Assembly: GCA_020849275.1 (NCBI GenBank)
Contig: JADLGO010000009.1
Location: 62,001 to 126,000, forward strand
Length of the DNA: 64,000 bases
From: Chthonomonadales bacterium
GTDB lineage: Bacteria; Armatimonadota; Chthonomonadetes; Chthonomonadales; CAJBBX01
Reading direction: 5' to 3'
The translations under genes and the position numbers were made by a program. Shown here one piece after another: positions 1 through 10,260 of this stretch. The notes beneath the pieces are model-generated. The model did no database searches, had not been told where the DNA came from, and worked only from the letters and a program-made list of their open reading frames with translations. Within the stretch, counting starts at the first letter, position 1; every line of letters begins with the position of its first letter.

Positions 1-2627
1 GTCGCCGCCTGCACGCCGTCCATCGCCGGCATGTGCATGTCCATCAGCACGGCCACGAAGCTCCTGTCGGCCGGCGCGCGAAGCGCCTCGAGTGCCTCGG
101 GCCCGCTTGCCGCGGCGATGGGCTGGCATCGCCAGGAGCGGAGCTGCTCGACAAGGATGCGCCGGTTCGTCTCGTTGTCGTCCACCACGAGCACGCGGGA
201 GCCTGCCAGGACGTCTGGCGGAGCGGTGTCGGCGGTGCGCTCCGGCTGGAGCGGCAGGCGCAGCGTGAACCAGAACGTGCTGCCCTGCCCGGCCTGGCTC
301 TCGCACCCGATCTGGCCGCCCATCAGCTCGACGAGTTGACGGCTGATGGTCAGGCCGAGCCCCGTTCCTCCGTACTGTCGCGTCGTGCTCCCGTCGGCCT
401 GCGTGAAGCTCTCGAAGATCGCGTCCAGCCGATCCTGGGCGATGCCGATGCCCGTGTCGCGCACGGAGAGCTTGACCACGGGGTCCTCGTCGGCGCTCTC
501 GACGGCGGTGGCCTCGACGACGACCTCGCCGTGCTCGGTGAACTTCACGGCGTTGGAGACCAGATTGGTGAGTACCTGGCGAACGCGGCCGGCATCGCCG
601 ACGACGTGCTCCGGGAAGCCCGGGGGCACTCGGCAGGCGAGTTCGACATTCCGATCGTGGGCGCGCGGGCCGAGCAAGTCGGCCACCTCCTCGATGACGG
701 TTCGCAGGCTGAAGCCGGCGCTGTCGAGAGACAGCTTGCCGGCCTCGATCCTCGAGAAGTCAAGGATGTCATTGATGAGCCCGAGAAGCGCCTCCGCGCT
801 GGCTCGCACCGCCTCGGCGTAGTCCGCCTGCTCGCCGTCGAGGCGCGTTTCGAGCAAGAGCCCGGTCATCCCGATGATGCCGTTCATCGGCGTGCGTATC
901 TCGTGGCTCATGTTGGCCAGGAACTGGCTCTTGGCGCGGGTCGACGCCAGCGCCTGGTCGCGCGCGCTGGCGAGCTCGCGGGTCTGCCGCGCAAGGAGCG
1001 TCGCCTGCAGCGACGCGCGGCGATGCGCCGCCTCCAGTTCGGCAGCGCGCCGTCTCAACTCCTCCTCGGCCCGCTCTCGCTCGGCCAACTCACTCCGCGC
1101 GGCGTCGCGAAGGCGGGCGTTCTGCACGGCGACGGCGGCCTGCTCGGCGAACGGGAGGAGGCCGGCCACGTCGGCCGGGGAGATTGGGCGCTGCGTGATC
1201 AGATTGTCCACGGCGATCGCGCCCACCACGACACCATCGGCGCGCAGCGGCACGGCCGCGTTGGCGCGGACCCCGTACATCGGGTGCCCGGGCGGTAGGT
1301 CGGCCATGGCCGCCAGATCGTCGACGAGCGAGTACTCCGCGCGGCCCTCCAGGACGATGCGCAGCGGGCTCTGCCGGCCCTCGCCCAGCGCCATGATCTC
1401 GCCGCGCTCGTCGCACGCGAGGCCCTCGCGGTCCGTACCCCAGGAGCCGATGGCGGTGGCCGACTCAGCGTCGTAGAGAAACACGCCCGCGCGATCGAAC
1501 CCGCCCGCCTCCACGACGGCGTCGCGCACGAGCCGCAGCACGTCGTTCAGCGAGGCCTGTGACGCCACGGCTGCCGCCAGCCGCGCGAGACGGTGCTGCC
1601 GATCCAGCGCGCGCGCAGTCGCCTGGTCGGCAGCCCGGCGCTCGGTTACGTCGTGCGCGGTCACCAACACTCCCCCCACGTCCGGGTCGCTGGACACGTC
1701 CTGGGCGATCACGTCGAAGGTCCGCCACGCGCCGTCGCTTCGCATCAGGCGCAATTCGGCCCGCCGCGGCTCGCGCGAGGCGAGGGCCGCCGCGAGCAGG
1801 TCGCTGACCGCCCTTGCATCGTCCGGGTGAGCGTGGGCCCCGGGAGCCGTGCCGAGTAGCGCGGCGGGGTCCTGCCCGAGCATGGTCGCCACGGACGGGC
1901 TCACGTAGGCGAGGAGGCCGTCGCCTCCGATGACAGCGACGACGTCTGACGCATGCTGAAGCAGGCTGTGCAGCCGGGCTTCGCTCCGGCGGGCCGATTC
2001 GGCCGCGGCCCCACGATGCAGCGATCGGCGATAGAACGCATTGGCGGCGGCGAGCGCCAGGAGGAGCGCGGCGCCCGCGACGGCGACGGCGAGCGCGACA
2101 AGGCCGGCCGATCGTCTCCCCGCGACGCGTACGGACCGGCCGATCGCGGCCTCCTCATGGGCCAACTCCCGCCGCAAGCGCTCGTGTCCTTGCGCGATGC
2201 CGGCGGCCTCGGCGGGACCAGGCGGCAGCCCGCTGGCGACCGCAGCCCGTACCGTCCGTGCGTAGGCGGCGAACGCGCCTCGCGTTCTGGAGCCTCCCTG
2301 GCCTCGGGGCTCGTTCACCGCGAGCGACTGGAGGAGGGCGCGAGCCTCCGCCCGAAGCCGCCCTTCGGTGGCCAGGGCGCCAGGCGCCCCCGCGCGCCAT
2401 GCCAGTGCCTCCATCTCCGCGGCGCACGCGCGGAGCCGGGCGCACTGGACGGCTGCCGGGGCAGCCGGGGCCATGCGGTCGTAGCCGACCGCGACGGTTG
2501 CCAGGATGGCGACCAGCGCGAGGCCCGCCGCCATGACGGTCATTCGGGTCGCGGCGCGCGTTCGCGCCGCGGCCGGTTCGGCGGCGGTCGCGGCACGCGG
2601 CTCGACGGGACGGCTCGTGGGCGTCAT
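1..2627 (-). CDS. Membrane-bound hybrid sensor histidine kinase/response regulator (3' end cut by window edge)
   Basis: This is a partial gene: 875 codons are visible from the ATG at 2627, and the frame runs off the left edge without a stop. Reading the minus strand gives two membrane segments (about residues 30-48 and 173-195) around a small extracytoplasmic domain. Then come a PAS domain (about 215-325), a GAF domain (about 340-490), a coiled linker, and a HisKA box [12 protein letters not shown] with phospho-acceptor His575. A HATPase follows with N-box, DTGIGI and GGTGLGL motifs (about 680-760). A receiver domain starts near 812 (VVDDN) with phospho-acceptor Asp863 in VLMDMHMP. This is the BarA/ArcB-like hybrid architecture, in which signal passes from His to Asp; a further receiver or Hpt domain may lie beyond the edge. 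The signal and the target are not visible. Long plus-strand open frames over the same bases are shadows. Confidence 0.9.
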   Translation of the reverse strand, partial: MTPTSRPVEPRAATAAEPAAARTRAATRMTVMAAGLALVAILATVAVGYDRMAPAAPAAVQCARLRACAAEMEALAWRAGAPGALATEGRLRAEARALLQSLAVNEPRGQGGSRTRGAFAAYARTVRAAVASGLPPGPAEAAGIAQGHERLRRELAHEEAAIGRSVRVAGRRSAGLVALAVAVAGAALLLALAAANAFYRRSLHRGAAAESARRSEARLHSLLQHASDVVAVIGGDGLLAYVSPSVATMLGQDPAALLGTAPGAHAHPDDARAVSDLLAAALASREPRRAELRLMRSDGAWRTFDVIAQDVSSDPDVGGVLVTAHDVTERRAADQATARALDRQHRLARLAAAVASQASLNDVLRLVRDAVVEAGGFDRAGVFLYDAESATAIGSWGTDREGLACDERGEIMALGEGRQSPLRIVLEGRAEYSLVDDLAAMADLPPGHPMYGVRANAAVPLRADGVVVGAIAVDNLITQRPISPADVAGLLPFAEQAAVAVQNARLRDAARSELAERERAEEELRRRAAELEAAHRRASLQATLLARQTRELASARDQALASTRAKSQFLANMSHEIRTPMNGIIGMTGLLLETRLDGEQADYAEAVRASAEALLGLINDILDFSRIEAGKLSLDSAGFSLRTVIEEVADLLGPRAHDRNVELACRVPPGFPEHVVGDAGRVRQVLTNLVSNAVKFTEHGEVVVEATAVESADEDPVVKLSVRDTGIGIAQDRLDAIFESFTQADGSTTRQYGGTGLGLTISRQLVELMGGQIGCESQAGQGSTFWFTLRLPLQPERTADTAPPDVLAGSRVLVVDDNETNRRILVEQLRSWRCQPIAAASGPEALEALRAPADRSFVAVLMDMHMPAMDGVQAA

Positions 2628-2834
2628 GGCACGGCGCTCCCCGGCGCCCCGGGACCGGCCCGGGGGCGAAAGGCGTTCTGGGCGGGACGGACGGCACGGC
2701 GCGTCGCCCTACGCATTATGCCGTCGTTGCGGGCGGATCCTCATACCAATGATGGGCGGACAGATGCGGGGCGGCGCGGACCGGCTCACCGGGGAGGCGG
2801 AGGCCTCCCCGGCGGGCTCGAGGATGGTGGCGGA

Positions 2835-3296
2835 TCAGGGGACGCCGGCGCTCACCTTGAGGAGCTCCTGGCGGGCTCCCATCAGTCGGCGCTCCATGGC
2901 AGCGGCGATGCGGCGCAGGAGCGCGTAGCCGAGCGACGGGTCCTGGTCGCACTTGGCGCGCAGAGAGCGGCCGTCGATAGCGAACGCGAGCGTCTCCTCG
3001 CGAGCGCGCGCGTCGAAGCGCCACCGGTACGGGGGAACGAGCCACGACCAGCCCAGCAGGTCTCCGGATGCGAGCTCCTGGACGACGATCGGGCCCTGGT
3101 CAAGTCGGAACACCTCGACGGTGACCCGCCCGGACCGGATCACGTAGAAGCGGTCGGCCGCCTCACCTTCGTGGAAGATGGGTTCGCCGACCGCGAAGCG
3201 GGCCTCGTTGGCGCAGTCCGCCACCGTGGCAAGATGGTCGTCTGCGAGACCCTCGAAGAGCGGGTGCTTGGCGAGCTCAGGTGCTAAGCCGGCCAT
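2835..3296 (-). CDS. Cyclic nucleotide-binding (Crp/cAP_ED fold) domain protein
   Basis: A 153-residue protein that is almost entirely one cyclic-nucleotide-binding beta-roll. It has the typical opening HPLFEGLADDHL, the turn FHEGEAADRFYVIRSGRV, and the later part of the roll GDLLGWSWL where the phosphate-binding cassette would lie. The canonical cassette Arg/Glu residues are not obvious, so the ligand is unknown. There is no helix-turn-helix, so it is a stand-alone sensor rather than a Crp regulator. The start at 3296 is set by AAGGAG seven bases upstream; the frame is open for another 110 codons without coding character. A TATACT box at 3361-3366 on the minus strand could be the -10 element, with no clear -35. 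It lies upstream of, and in the same direction as, the hybrid kinase, separated by 207 bases. Confidence 0.85.
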   Translation of the reverse strand: MAGLAPELAKHPLFEGLADDHLATVADCANEARFAVGEPIFHEGEAADRFYVIRSGRVTVEVFRLDQGPIVVQELASGDLLGWSWLVPPYRWRFDARAREETLAFAIDGRSLRAKCDQDPSLGYALLRRIAAAMERRLMGARQELLKVSAGVP

Positions 3297-3534
3297 GTGG
3301 CAACTCCTTGACGCGTGAGCGGCGCGGACGCATGGACGCCGCGGCGCCGCCTCTCCCTTCAGTATACGTGCGGGCAGGCCCGACAGTGCACACCGCGGGT
3401 GGGCGAGTTGCGCACGGGACCAGGAACTGGCGGCCGCGACGGCGCGTCCTGTCTCGCGGAGCCCGTGGGCCCGCCGCCGTGGCGGCAAGCGCCTCGACCT
3501 ACGTTCATTCGCGCGCACGGGCCCGGAGCCGGCG

Positions 3535-4132
3535 ATGACGCGTACGCGGCAGGGCGGACCCACCGGAGCCGACACACAGTGGCCCGGCAGTGCGGTCAAT
3601 CGGGTCATCGATCGCAACATACGCACGTTGGTGCAGCTGCGGTCGCGGGAGATGAAGGATCAGGGGATCGAGAGCCGGTCCGCCAACATCATCACGCGGT
3701 TCTCGGGCAGCCTTGCGTTCGTGTATGTGCACGCTGTCTGGTTCGGGGCATGGGTCGCCATTAACGTGCGCTGGACGCCCCTGCGTCCCTTCGACCCGTT
3801 CCCGTTCAGCTTTCTGACGATGATCGTCTCGCTGGAGGCGATCTTCCTCTCGACTTTCGTGCTCACCAGCCAGAACCGCATGCAGCGGGCCGCCGACCGG
3901 CGGGCCGACCTGGATCTGCAGGTCAACCTGCTCACGAAGCACGAGGTGACGCGAATCATCCAGATCGTCGACGCGGTTGCGGAGCGGCTCGGCGTGTCGC
4001 CGGCAGATGACCCCGAGTTGAGGGAGCTGAAGGAGGACGTGCCCCCCCGAAGAGGTACTGCGGGAACTGGAGCTGGGCGAGCACGAAGCGGGCGTGCCCC
4101 CGCCCACGGGCGATCCGTCCAGGGACGAGTAG
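3535..4132 (+). CDS. DUF1003 family membrane protein, apparent +1 frameshift near the C-terminus
   Basis: DUF1003 family protein of unknown function. It has a cytoplasmic N-terminus, two membrane helices (about residues 58-78 and 91-112) joined by the family's short Pro/Asp-rich loop (DPFPFSFL), and a C-terminal helix ending in QRAADRRADLDLQVNLLTKHE, of which the part after the second helix is typical of DUF1003. The start at 3535 has GGAG six bases upstream. The frame as written continues to 4257 through arginine-rich nonsense antisense to ricT. Dropping one C from the seven-C run at 4042-4048 instead gives an acidic ending EEVLRELELGEHEAG and a TAG at 4130-4132, four bases before the convergent ricT stop. 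I therefore place the true end at 4132 (198 residues). It may be a sequencing error or a real mutation. Confidence 0.85.
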
Positions 4133-4135
4133 CGA

Positions 4136-5023
4136 TCAGGTTGGCGGTTCGGCCGCCGCGTCGTCGTAGTCGCTCTGCATTCGGCCGACCGAGCAGCCCT
4201 TGCACGACGGGCAGCGCTCCGTACGCTGCGGAGTCACCTCGCCGGCGCCAAACGTAAGGTGAACCTCGCTCTCGGTGAGCTGCACCAGCACGTTCTCGCG
4301 AACGATGTTGACCTCAAGCACGCGGCCCTGACCGCGGGGCGTCATCACCAGGTCACCGATCTGCGGCAGGCGCTGCTTGGTTTCGACGTAGTTGTCGTGC
4401 TCGTAGCGCAGGCAGCACATCAGTTTGCCGCACACGCCCGAGAACTTGACCGGGTTCAGGAAGAGGCTCTGGTCCTTCGCCATCTTCATGGAGATGGGCG
4501 CGAATTCCGTCAGGAACGTGGAGCAACAGAGCGTCAGGCCGCACGGGCCGATGCCTCCCAGGATCTTCGCCTCGTCGCGAGCGCCGACCTGGTAGAGCTG
4601 GACTCGACAGCGGAGCGATCCGCTGAGGTCCTTCACCAGCTCACGGAAATCAACGCGGTTCTCGGCCGCGAAATAGATGGTGGTCTGGCTCGCGTCGAAG
4701 GTGTACTCGGCCTGGAGCAGCTTCATCGGCAGGTGGTGGTGCTTCACGCGCGCGGCGCAGACCTGCATGGCGTCGCGGGCGCGCTCCTTGTTGCGCTTCT
4801 CCTGGTCCAGGTCGGTCTGGGTGGCGATGCGCACGACGGACCGGAGTGGGGCCTGGATCTCGTCCGTCGGCACGGTGCGCGCGGTGACGCGCACCGTGCC
4901 AATCTCGAGGCCGCGCGAGGTCTCGACGATCACGCGCTCGAACTCGCAAAGCTCCAGGTCCCCGTGGGCGAACCAGTAGGATTTGGCGACGCGCTTGAAC
5001 GCGACGCCGACGGCCTCCGGCAT
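4136..5023 (-). CDS. ricT: PSP1 domain protein, RicT (YaaT) family
   Basis: A 295-residue PSP1-superfamily protein. In Bacillus, RicT works with RicA and RicF in a [4Fe-4S]-bearing complex that affects RNase Y-dependent mRNA processing. The diagnostic cysteine-rich core is present: GGIGPCGLTLCC, then SGVCGKLMCCLRYE, and the flanking KMAKDQ and LNPVKFSG motifs. A second cysteine cluster, CPSCKGC, is close to the C-terminus. I chose the ATG at 5023 because it has AGGAG after the gmk stop and gives the family N-terminus (VGVAFKRVAKSYWF). An ATG at 5056 would overlap gmk and adds a non-family tail. It follows gmk by 14 bases and is probably cotranscribed with it. Confidence 0.92.
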   Translation of the reverse strand: MPEAVGVAFKRVAKSYWFAHGDLELCEFERVIVETSRGLEIGTVRVTARTVPTDEIQAPLRSVVRIATQTDLDQEKRNKERARDAMQVCAARVKHHHLPMKLLQAEYTFDASQTTIYFAAENRVDFRELVKDLSGSLRCRVQLYQVGARDEAKILGGIGPCGLTLCCSTFLTEFAPISMKMAKDQSLFLNPVKFSGVCGKLMCCLRYEHDNYVETKQRLPQIGDLVMTPRGQGRVLEVNIVRENVLVQLTESEVHLTFGAGEVTPQRTERCPSCKGCSVGRMQSDYDDAAAEPPT

Positions 5024-5037
5024 GGTGGCCCGGTCTC

Positions 5038-5676
5038 CTATCGGCGGATGCGGCATCGCTCGGCGACGACGACACAGCGGAGCGCGTCGACCGCGGCGGC
5101 GAGGCGGTCATTCGTGATCACGTAGTCGTAGAGCGGAGCCATCGCGATCTCCTCCCGCGCGCGCTCGAGGCGCGCGGCCGCCGCCGCGGCGTGCTCGGTC
5201 GCGCGTCGGGAGAGGCGCTCGCGCAGCGCCTCCCAGCTTGGCGGCGCCAGGAAGACGAGAACGGCCCCTGGAGCGACCTCGCGCACCTGCAGCGCGCCCT
5301 GTACCTCGATCTTGAGGATGACGTCGACGCCCGCCGCCAGGCTCGCGTCCACCGCGCCGCGCGGTGTGCCGTAGCGGTTTGCGCCGAACACAGCGTGCTC
5401 CAGGAACCAGCCCCCCTGCACGCGCCGCTCGAACTCGTCCCGCGCGAGGAACTGGTAGTCGCGACCCTCCACCTCGCCCTCTCGCGGGGCGCGGGTCGTC
5501 GCCGTGACACAGCGCACGATGCCCGTCGGGCGCGCCTCGGACGCCAGTAGCGCGCCGAGCACCGCGTCCTTGCCGACGCCGCTCGGCCCGGAGACCACGA
5601 ACAGGCGGCCGCGCCCCGCGGTGAGCCCATCGGCCAGCAGGGGCTCGTCCGGCGCGTCCCCGGCAGTGGTTAGCAT
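5038..5676 (-). CDS. gmk: Guanylate kinase
   Basis: A 212-residue cytoplasmic kinase that phosphorylates GMP to GDP using ATP. It shows the P-loop GPSGVGKD (residues 30-37), the GMP-binding region TATTRAPREGEVEGRDYQF, the EHAVFGANRYGTPR segment, EVQGALQVR, and the C-terminal YDYVITND. This is the full set for bacterial Gmk and close to its usual length of about 205 residues. The frame stays open further upstream to 5769, but the ATG at 5676 gives the family-sized protein; no strong ribosome-binding site decides it. It sits between xylA (126 bases upstream) and ricT. Confidence 0.95.
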   Translation of the reverse strand: MLTTAGDAPDEPLLADGLTAGRGRLFVVSGPSGVGKDAVLGALLASEARPTGIVRCVTATTRAPREGEVEGRDYQFLARDEFERRVQGGWFLEHAVFGANRYGTPRGAVDASLAAGVDVILKIEVQGALQVREVAPGAVLVFLAPPSWEALRERLSRRATEHAAAAAARLERAREEIAMAPLYDYVITNDRLAAAVDALRCVVVAERCRIRR

Positions 5677-5802
5677 GGCGTAGGTTTGCGTCCGGGCATA
5701 CCGATCCCTTCTCTGCGCGGGCGTCTGGCCGCGAAATGGCGGGGCCGCCCGCGCGGGCGGCCCCGGCACCGCAAGCGAACCGCGCCCCGCACGGCAGCGC
5801 GG

Positions 5803-6969
5803 CTAGCGGACCCCCAGGAGCAACTCCACCGTGAGCTGGTCAAGCTTCTCGTAGCCCATGCCCCGGGCTCCGAGGGCAGCGCGATCGATGTCGAGCGACG
5901 ACAGCTTGCGGGCGACCTCCGCGCTGTAGCCGCCCGCGAGCAGGCTGGCCAGGCCGTCGGGGTCGGTTCTGGCCGCCGCCCGCAAGGCCTGGATCTCGGG
6001 ATCTGCGTTGAACTGCCGCACCTTCTCGCGCAGGACCAGGTAGGTGCGCATGCAGCCGGCCGCGAAGTCCCAGACGCCGGCCTCGTCCTCCGTGCGCAGC
6101 GCGTGAGCGTCGAAATGGCGCGGCCCCGCGTAGCCGTAGTCCTCGAGCAGCTTCACCAGGAAGAGCGCTCCCTTCTGGTCCTCTTGGCCGAAGCGGAAGT
6201 CCTGGTCATAGCGGCCGAACTTCTGGGCGTTGAGGTCGATGTGAAAGAGCTTTCCGGCCTCGAGGGCCTGCGCGACAGCGTGGGCGAAGTTGAGCCCCGC
6301 CATGCTTTCGTGTGCCACCTCGGGGTTCACGCCCACCATCGACGGGTCGTCGAGCGTCTCGATGAAGCCCAGCATGGAGCCGGTGGTGGGCAGATAGATG
6401 TCGCTGCGCGGCTCGTTGGGTTTCGCCTCGAGCGCGAACTGGAGGCCGTACCCTTGCTCCTTGTTGTAGCCGATGAGGAAGTTGAGGCACTCCCGCATCC
6501 ACTTGATCGCCTCGACCGGGTCCTTGCCGGCGTCCGTCTCCGCCCCCTCCCGTCCGCCCCAGAACACGTAGGTCCGCGCGCCCAACTCGGCGCCCAGGTC
6601 CATCGCGCGCATGGTCTTCTGGAGCGCGTAGGCGCGAACACGCGGGTCGTTGGAGGTGAACGCGCCGTCCTTGAACGCCGGGTCGAAGAAGAGGTTCGTC
6701 GTCGCCATCGGGACGACCATGCCGCTGTCGGCGAGCGCCCGCCGGAAGGCGGCGACGATTGAGTCTCGCTCGGCGACCGTGGCGTCGATCGGCACGAGGT
6801 CGTTGTCGTGCAGGTTCACGCCGTATGCGCCCAGTTCGGCGAGCTTCTGGACCGCGTGCTCGGGCGCAACCGTGTCGCGCACCACGTCGCCGAACGGGTC
6901 GCGGCCACGGTTACCGACGGTCCAGAGGCCGAAGGTGAACTTGTCGGACTTCCGCGGGGTATAGCTCAT
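5803..6969 (-). CDS. xylA: Xylose isomerase, class I (actinobacterial-length)
   Basis: A 388-residue xylose isomerase interconverting D-xylose and D-xylulose (and glucose/fructose). Catalytic numbering matches the Streptomyces enzymes exactly: His54 and Asp57 in NLHDND, Glu181 and Lys183 in LEAKPNEP, Glu217 and His220 in NPEVAHE, and the metal-site Asp245 in FHIDLN. The signature VFWGGREG is also present. The start at 6969 has GGAGG nine bases upstream and gives the standard class I N-terminus ([11 protein letters not shown]). No xylulokinase or XylR regulator lies nearby. The gene is divergent from the phosphoglycerate mutase, with 164 bases between them. Confidence 0.97.
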   Translation of the reverse strand: MSYTPRKSDKFTFGLWTVGNRGRDPFGDVVRDTVAPEHAVQKLAELGAYGVNLHDNDLVPIDATVAERDSIVAAFRRALADSGMVVPMATTNLFFDPAFKDGAFTSNDPRVRAYALQKTMRAMDLGAELGARTYVFWGGREGAETDAGKDPVEAIKWMRECLNFLIGYNKEQGYGLQFALEAKPNEPRSDIYLPTTGSMLGFIETLDDPSMVGVNPEVAHESMAGLNFAHAVAQALEAGKLFHIDLNAQKFGRYDQDFRFGQEDQKGALFLVKLLEDYGYAGPRHFDAHALRTEDEAGVWDFAAGCMRTYLVLREKVRQFNADPEIQALRAAARTDPDGLASLLAGGYSAEVARKLSSLDIDRAALGARGMGYEKLDQLTVELLLGVR

Positions 6970-7133
6970 GGTGTGTGTCCTCCCGGGCGGCTGGCCATCC
7001 GCGGCCGTATTCGGGGGGCGGCGCGCGATCTCCTTCGGCGCCCCGAGGAGCGTAGGCGGCAGGGAACCGGCGCTCCGGCGCCCAACAGTATGGCCCGGTG
7101 GTGCCCGGAGGCGCCGGGCCGGAAAGGTGGCGC

Positions 7134-8321
7134 GTGAAGTACATTCTGCTGGTGCCGGACGGCGCGGCCGACCTGCCGCTGCCGGAGCTCGAGGACCGCA
7201 CTCCGCTGGAGGCCGCGCGCACGCCCTACATGGATGACCTGGCGAGTCGCGGCACGGTCGGCGTCGTGGCGGTGACGCCGCCGGACATGTACCCCGGCAG
7301 CGACGCGGCCAACATGGCGCTGCTCGGGTACGATCCGCGCGAGCACTACACGGGCCGCGGGGCGGTGGAGGCAGCGGCGCTCGAGATCCCGATGGCCGCC
7401 ACGGACGTGGCGTTCCGCTGTTCGCTCGTGAGCACCGACGGCGAGCGCCTGACCGACTACAGTGCCGGCCACATCTCCACGAAGGATGCCCGCCCGCTGA
7501 TCGAGCTGGCCGCAAGGAAGCTGGGCACGCCGCGCGTGCACCTCTTTCCTGGCGTCTCCTACCGCCACATTATGCTCTGGAACGAGGGTCCGGTCGACGT
7601 TCTGGCCTTCGCGCCCCACGAGCACATGGGGCGAGCGCTCGATGAGATCCTGCCGCGGGGCGACGGCGAGTCGACACTTCGCCGGTTCATCTGGGACTCG
7701 CTTGACCTGCTGGACGGTCAGCCAATCAACCGGCGGCGCGTGGGCGAGGGGCTTCCGCCCGCGAACCTGCTCTGGCCATGGGGCCAGGGCCGCGCGCCCC
7801 GGTTGCCGGCCTTCGCGGCGCTGCACGGGCTCGCCGGCGCCGTGGTGGCGGGGGTCGACGTGGTGCGCGGCCTGGCTCGCCTGGCCGGCCTGGAGGTGGT
7901 CCGGGTGCCCGGCGCCACCGGCTATCTCGACACCGACTACGCCGGCAAAGGGCGGGCCGCGCTCGCGGCGCTGCACAGGCACCCGTTCGTGATGGTCCAC
8001 GTTGAGGCGCCCGACGAGGCGGGCCACTCTGGGAGCATTGACGAGAAGATCAAGGCCATCGAGTCCGTGGACCGCGACGTGCTCGGCACGCTCCTCCACG
8101 GGCTGAAGCACCTGGACGACTTCCGCGTCCTGGTGGTGCCCGACCACGCAACCCCGGTTTCGACGCGCGGGCACCACATCGGCCCCGTGCCCTATCTGCT
8201 CTTCGACTCGCGCCGAGGTCCGACGCTGCGCGTTCCGTTCGACGAGCGCGCGTCCCACGAGCGCGTGCCCCGCGTCGACGAAGGGTATCGCCTCATCGGC
8301 GAGCTCTTCGCGGCCTCCTGA
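7134..8321 (+). CDS. apgM: 2,3-bisphosphoglycerate-independent phosphoglycerate mutase, archaeal (ApgM) type
   Basis: A 395-residue member of the alkaline phosphatase superfamily that interconverts 3- and 2-phosphoglycerate in lower glycolysis. It has the metal-binding start LLVPDGAAD, the nucleophile serine in [16 protein letters not shown] (about Ser56), the substrate segment [10 protein letters not shown], and the C-terminal metal ligands in [10 protein letters not shown] and VPDHATP. Length and motifs match ApgM rather than the longer GpmI. I prefer the GTG at 7134 (AAAGGTGG just upstream; the protein then begins with the family motif) over an in-frame ATG at 7098. It is divergent from xylA. 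Together with PfkA it covers part of glycolysis. Confidence 0.93.
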   Translation: MKYILLVPDGAADLPLPELEDRTPLEAARTPYMDDLASRGTVGVVAVTPPDMYPGSDAANMALLGYDPREHYTGRGAVEAAALEIPMAATDVAFRCSLVSTDGERLTDYSAGHISTKDARPLIELAARKLGTPRVHLFPGVSYRHIMLWNEGPVDVLAFAPHEHMGRALDEILPRGDGESTLRRFIWDSLDLLDGQPINRRRVGEGLPPANLLWPWGQGRAPRLPAFAALHGLAGAVVAGVDVVRGLARLAGLEVVRVPGATGYLDTDYAGKGRAALAALHRHPFVMVHVEAPDEAGHSGSIDEKIKAIESVDRDVLGTLLHGLKHLDDFRVLVVPDHATPVSTRGHHIGPVPYLLFDSRRGPTLRVPFDERASHERVPRVDEGYRLIGELFAAS

Positions 8322-8713
8322 CCCCCGGCGCGGCGGCCGCCTTGCGCGCCTGCGATCGCCGGAGCGCGGCCCCGCATGCCGGCAACGAGCACGGCCTTTT
8401 GCGAATTCGCATGCCGCGGGCCGAAACCCATCGCCAGTGAGCACGTATGTCAGACTGTTGGGGAGAGCGATCAACCACGTGCTTGCGCGGTCCCGGTCTA
8501 CGGTGAGTGCCTCCACGTCGCCCGGCTCGCGTGAGCCTCGCGCCGCGCCAGTACGCAAGGCGCCGCGAGCGGCGCGGAGCGCGCGGCGTGCCGGACTGCG
8601 GTAAGATCGCGGCCGAGGAGGCCTCGCGGCGCCTACGCGAGCTCTCAGGCGACGGCCCGCGGAGGCGCGCCGGTGTCGGAATCCGCCAGCCGGCGAGACC
8701 AGAGAGGGAACAG
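8322..8713 (+). other. Intergenic region of 392 bases
   Basis: I see no gene here. It holds a perfect 12-bp palindrome TGCGAATTCGCA at 8400-8411 and a 9-base direct repeat CGCATGCCG at 8373-8381 and 8408-8416, which could be a regulator site for the DUF4097 gene. No convincing -35/-10 pair was found. Confidence 0.4.
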
Positions 8714-10231
8714 ATGGGCGACGACCACATCGCGGCGATCCTCAAGATGCTGGAGGAGGGACGCATCACGGCCTCCGAGGCCGAGAAGCTGCTCTCGGCG
8801 CTGGGCGCCGAGAAGGGCGGCGCGCAGCAGGGCGGTGCGGCTCCTTCGGCCCGAGCCGCCGAGCCGAAGGCCGAACCCACGGCCGAGGCCGAGTCGGGGC
8901 CCTCCAAGTCGTTCGAGTTCCGATGGAACCAGAAGCGCGGTTTCCCGATGGACCTTGGCGCCCTGAGCAAGCAGATTCAACAAGTCGTCAAGAAGGTGGA
9001 CCCCGAGCGCATTCTGCGCGACGCGCGTGCCGGCGGTAAGCGCTGGCAGGAGAAGGTGCGCCATTGGGGCCGTATGTTGGACGAGGACGAGGCCCCGCCG
9101 CGGAACGACCTGGGGCTTCCGACCGCCTCCACCACCGAGACGCAGACGTTCGACCTGTCGGCCGAGTCCATAGTCCAGGTAGAGAACAAGTGGGGACCGG
9201 TGCAGGTGCGTGGGGGGGCCGACGGCTTCCGTCTCGACGTGACGCGGGAGGCGTGGGCCCCGACGCAGGAGGAGGCAGCGGGGCGCCTGCGCGAGCTGAA
9301 GGTGGACTGCGAGGCACATATAGCCGGGCCGCCGATGCCCCAGCCCACGCCGCCGCCTTTCGTCGGGTTCGGCGCCGCGCCGCCTCCGCCTCCGCCCGCG
9401 CCCCGACAGAGCCGGCTGGACGTCCAGGTATGCGCTCCAGAGGGGTTCCGTGAGGGCACCGTCAGCCTGACGCTTCACGTACCCGGCCCCGCCGCCCTCC
9501 GCCTGGCCACGACGTTCGGCGCGGCGGAGGTGCGCGACATGTCGGGCAGCGTGGAGGTGCACACGGTGAGCGGGTCCGTTGGCTTCGAGGAGCTGAGCGG
9601 GTCGGTGCGCGCCGAGGGAGTCAGCGGGGCGATGCGGGCCGTCGGCGTCAGCGGGCATCTGGGGTTCAGCAGCAAGAGCGGTGACCTCTCCGCGGAGCGG
9701 TTGTCGAAAGGTGGCTCCCTCGTGGCGGTGAGCGGCGACGTGCGCGCGACCGATGTGGACGGCGGGCGCCTCGAGGCGCGTTCCGTGTCGGGCGACGTGC
9801 GAGTTGAGCGTGCGGGTGTCGGGGCACCCATCGACCTCTCCGTGGAGTCGGTGTCCGGCGACGTGCACCTGGCCAGCGCGCGCGGCAACGTCGCGCTCAA
9901 GACCGTTTCTGGCGACGCCGTCGCCGAGGATCTGAACGCCACCATGGTGCAGGCGCAGGCCGTCTCCGGCGACATGCGGATCCACATGCACAGCCCGCTC
10001 ACGGGCACGCTGACCACGAGCACGGTGTCTGGCGACGTTGAGATCCGGCTGCCGGGCGAGTCCAGCTTCCGCTTCACGCTCGCCACCCAGTCCGGCGAGC
10101 TCCGCTGCGAGCATACCGCGCACGACGTCGATCGGACTGATACGCTGTGGACCGGCACGGTGGGTACCGGCGTCGGTGTCGTCAACGTGCAGACGCTCTC
10201 TGGCGACGTGCGGCTCGGCACGACCGACTGA
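8714..10231 (+). CDS. DUF4097 beta-helix repeat protein with YvlB-type N-terminal helical domain
   Basis: A 505-residue protein. Residues about 5-32 (IAAILKMLEEGRITASEAEKL) match the short helical domain at the start of YvlB/LiaG-like proteins. A low-complexity Ala/Pro/Glu linker follows, then a charged helical stretch, a first beta domain with a Pro-rich insert (PPPPPPAPR near 240), and a C-terminal DUF4097 domain. That domain is made of roughly 20-24-residue rungs, each carrying SGDV, SGSV or a variant at the turn, expected to stack as a beta-helix. Family members link to cell-envelope stress, but their biochemical role is unknown. No signal peptide or membrane helix is visible. The start at 8714 has AGAGGGA upstream; the frame is open 69 codons further without coding character. 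A strong hairpin follows the stop. Confidence 0.88.
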   Translation: MGDDHIAAILKMLEEGRITASEAEKLLSALGAEKGGAQQGGAAPSARAAEPKAEPTAEAESGPSKSFEFRWNQKRGFPMDLGALSKQIQQVVKKVDPERILRDARAGGKRWQEKVRHWGRMLDEDEAPPRNDLGLPTASTTETQTFDLSAESIVQVENKWGPVQVRGGADGFRLDVTREAWAPTQEEAAGRLRELKVDCEAHIAGPPMPQPTPPPFVGFGAAPPPPPPAPRQSRLDVQVCAPEGFREGTVSLTLHVPGPAALRLATTFGAAEVRDMSGSVEVHTVSGSVGFEELSGSVRAEGVSGAMRAVGVSGHLGFSSKSGDLSAERLSKGGSLVAVSGDVRATDVDGGRLEARSVSGDVRVERAGVGAPIDLSVESVSGDVHLASARGNVALKTVSGDAVAEDLNATMVQAQAVSGDMRIHMHSPLTGTLTTSTVSGDVEIRLPGESSFRFTLATQSGELRCEHTAHDVDRTDTLWTGTVGTGVGVVNVQTLSGDVRLGTTD

Positions 10232-10260
10232 CGGCGCCAGTTGTGGTTGCCGGGACCCGT

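Noticed and set aside
33-1298. A 421-codon plus-strand open frame over the left-edge kinase
   Set aside because: It is antisense to clear kinase motifs (H-box, N-box, receiver) and has no recognisable domain; long shadow frames are common at this GC.
4133-4257. C-terminal extension of the DUF1003 protein
   Set aside because: Arginine-rich frame antisense to ricT; explained better by one extra C at 4042-4048.
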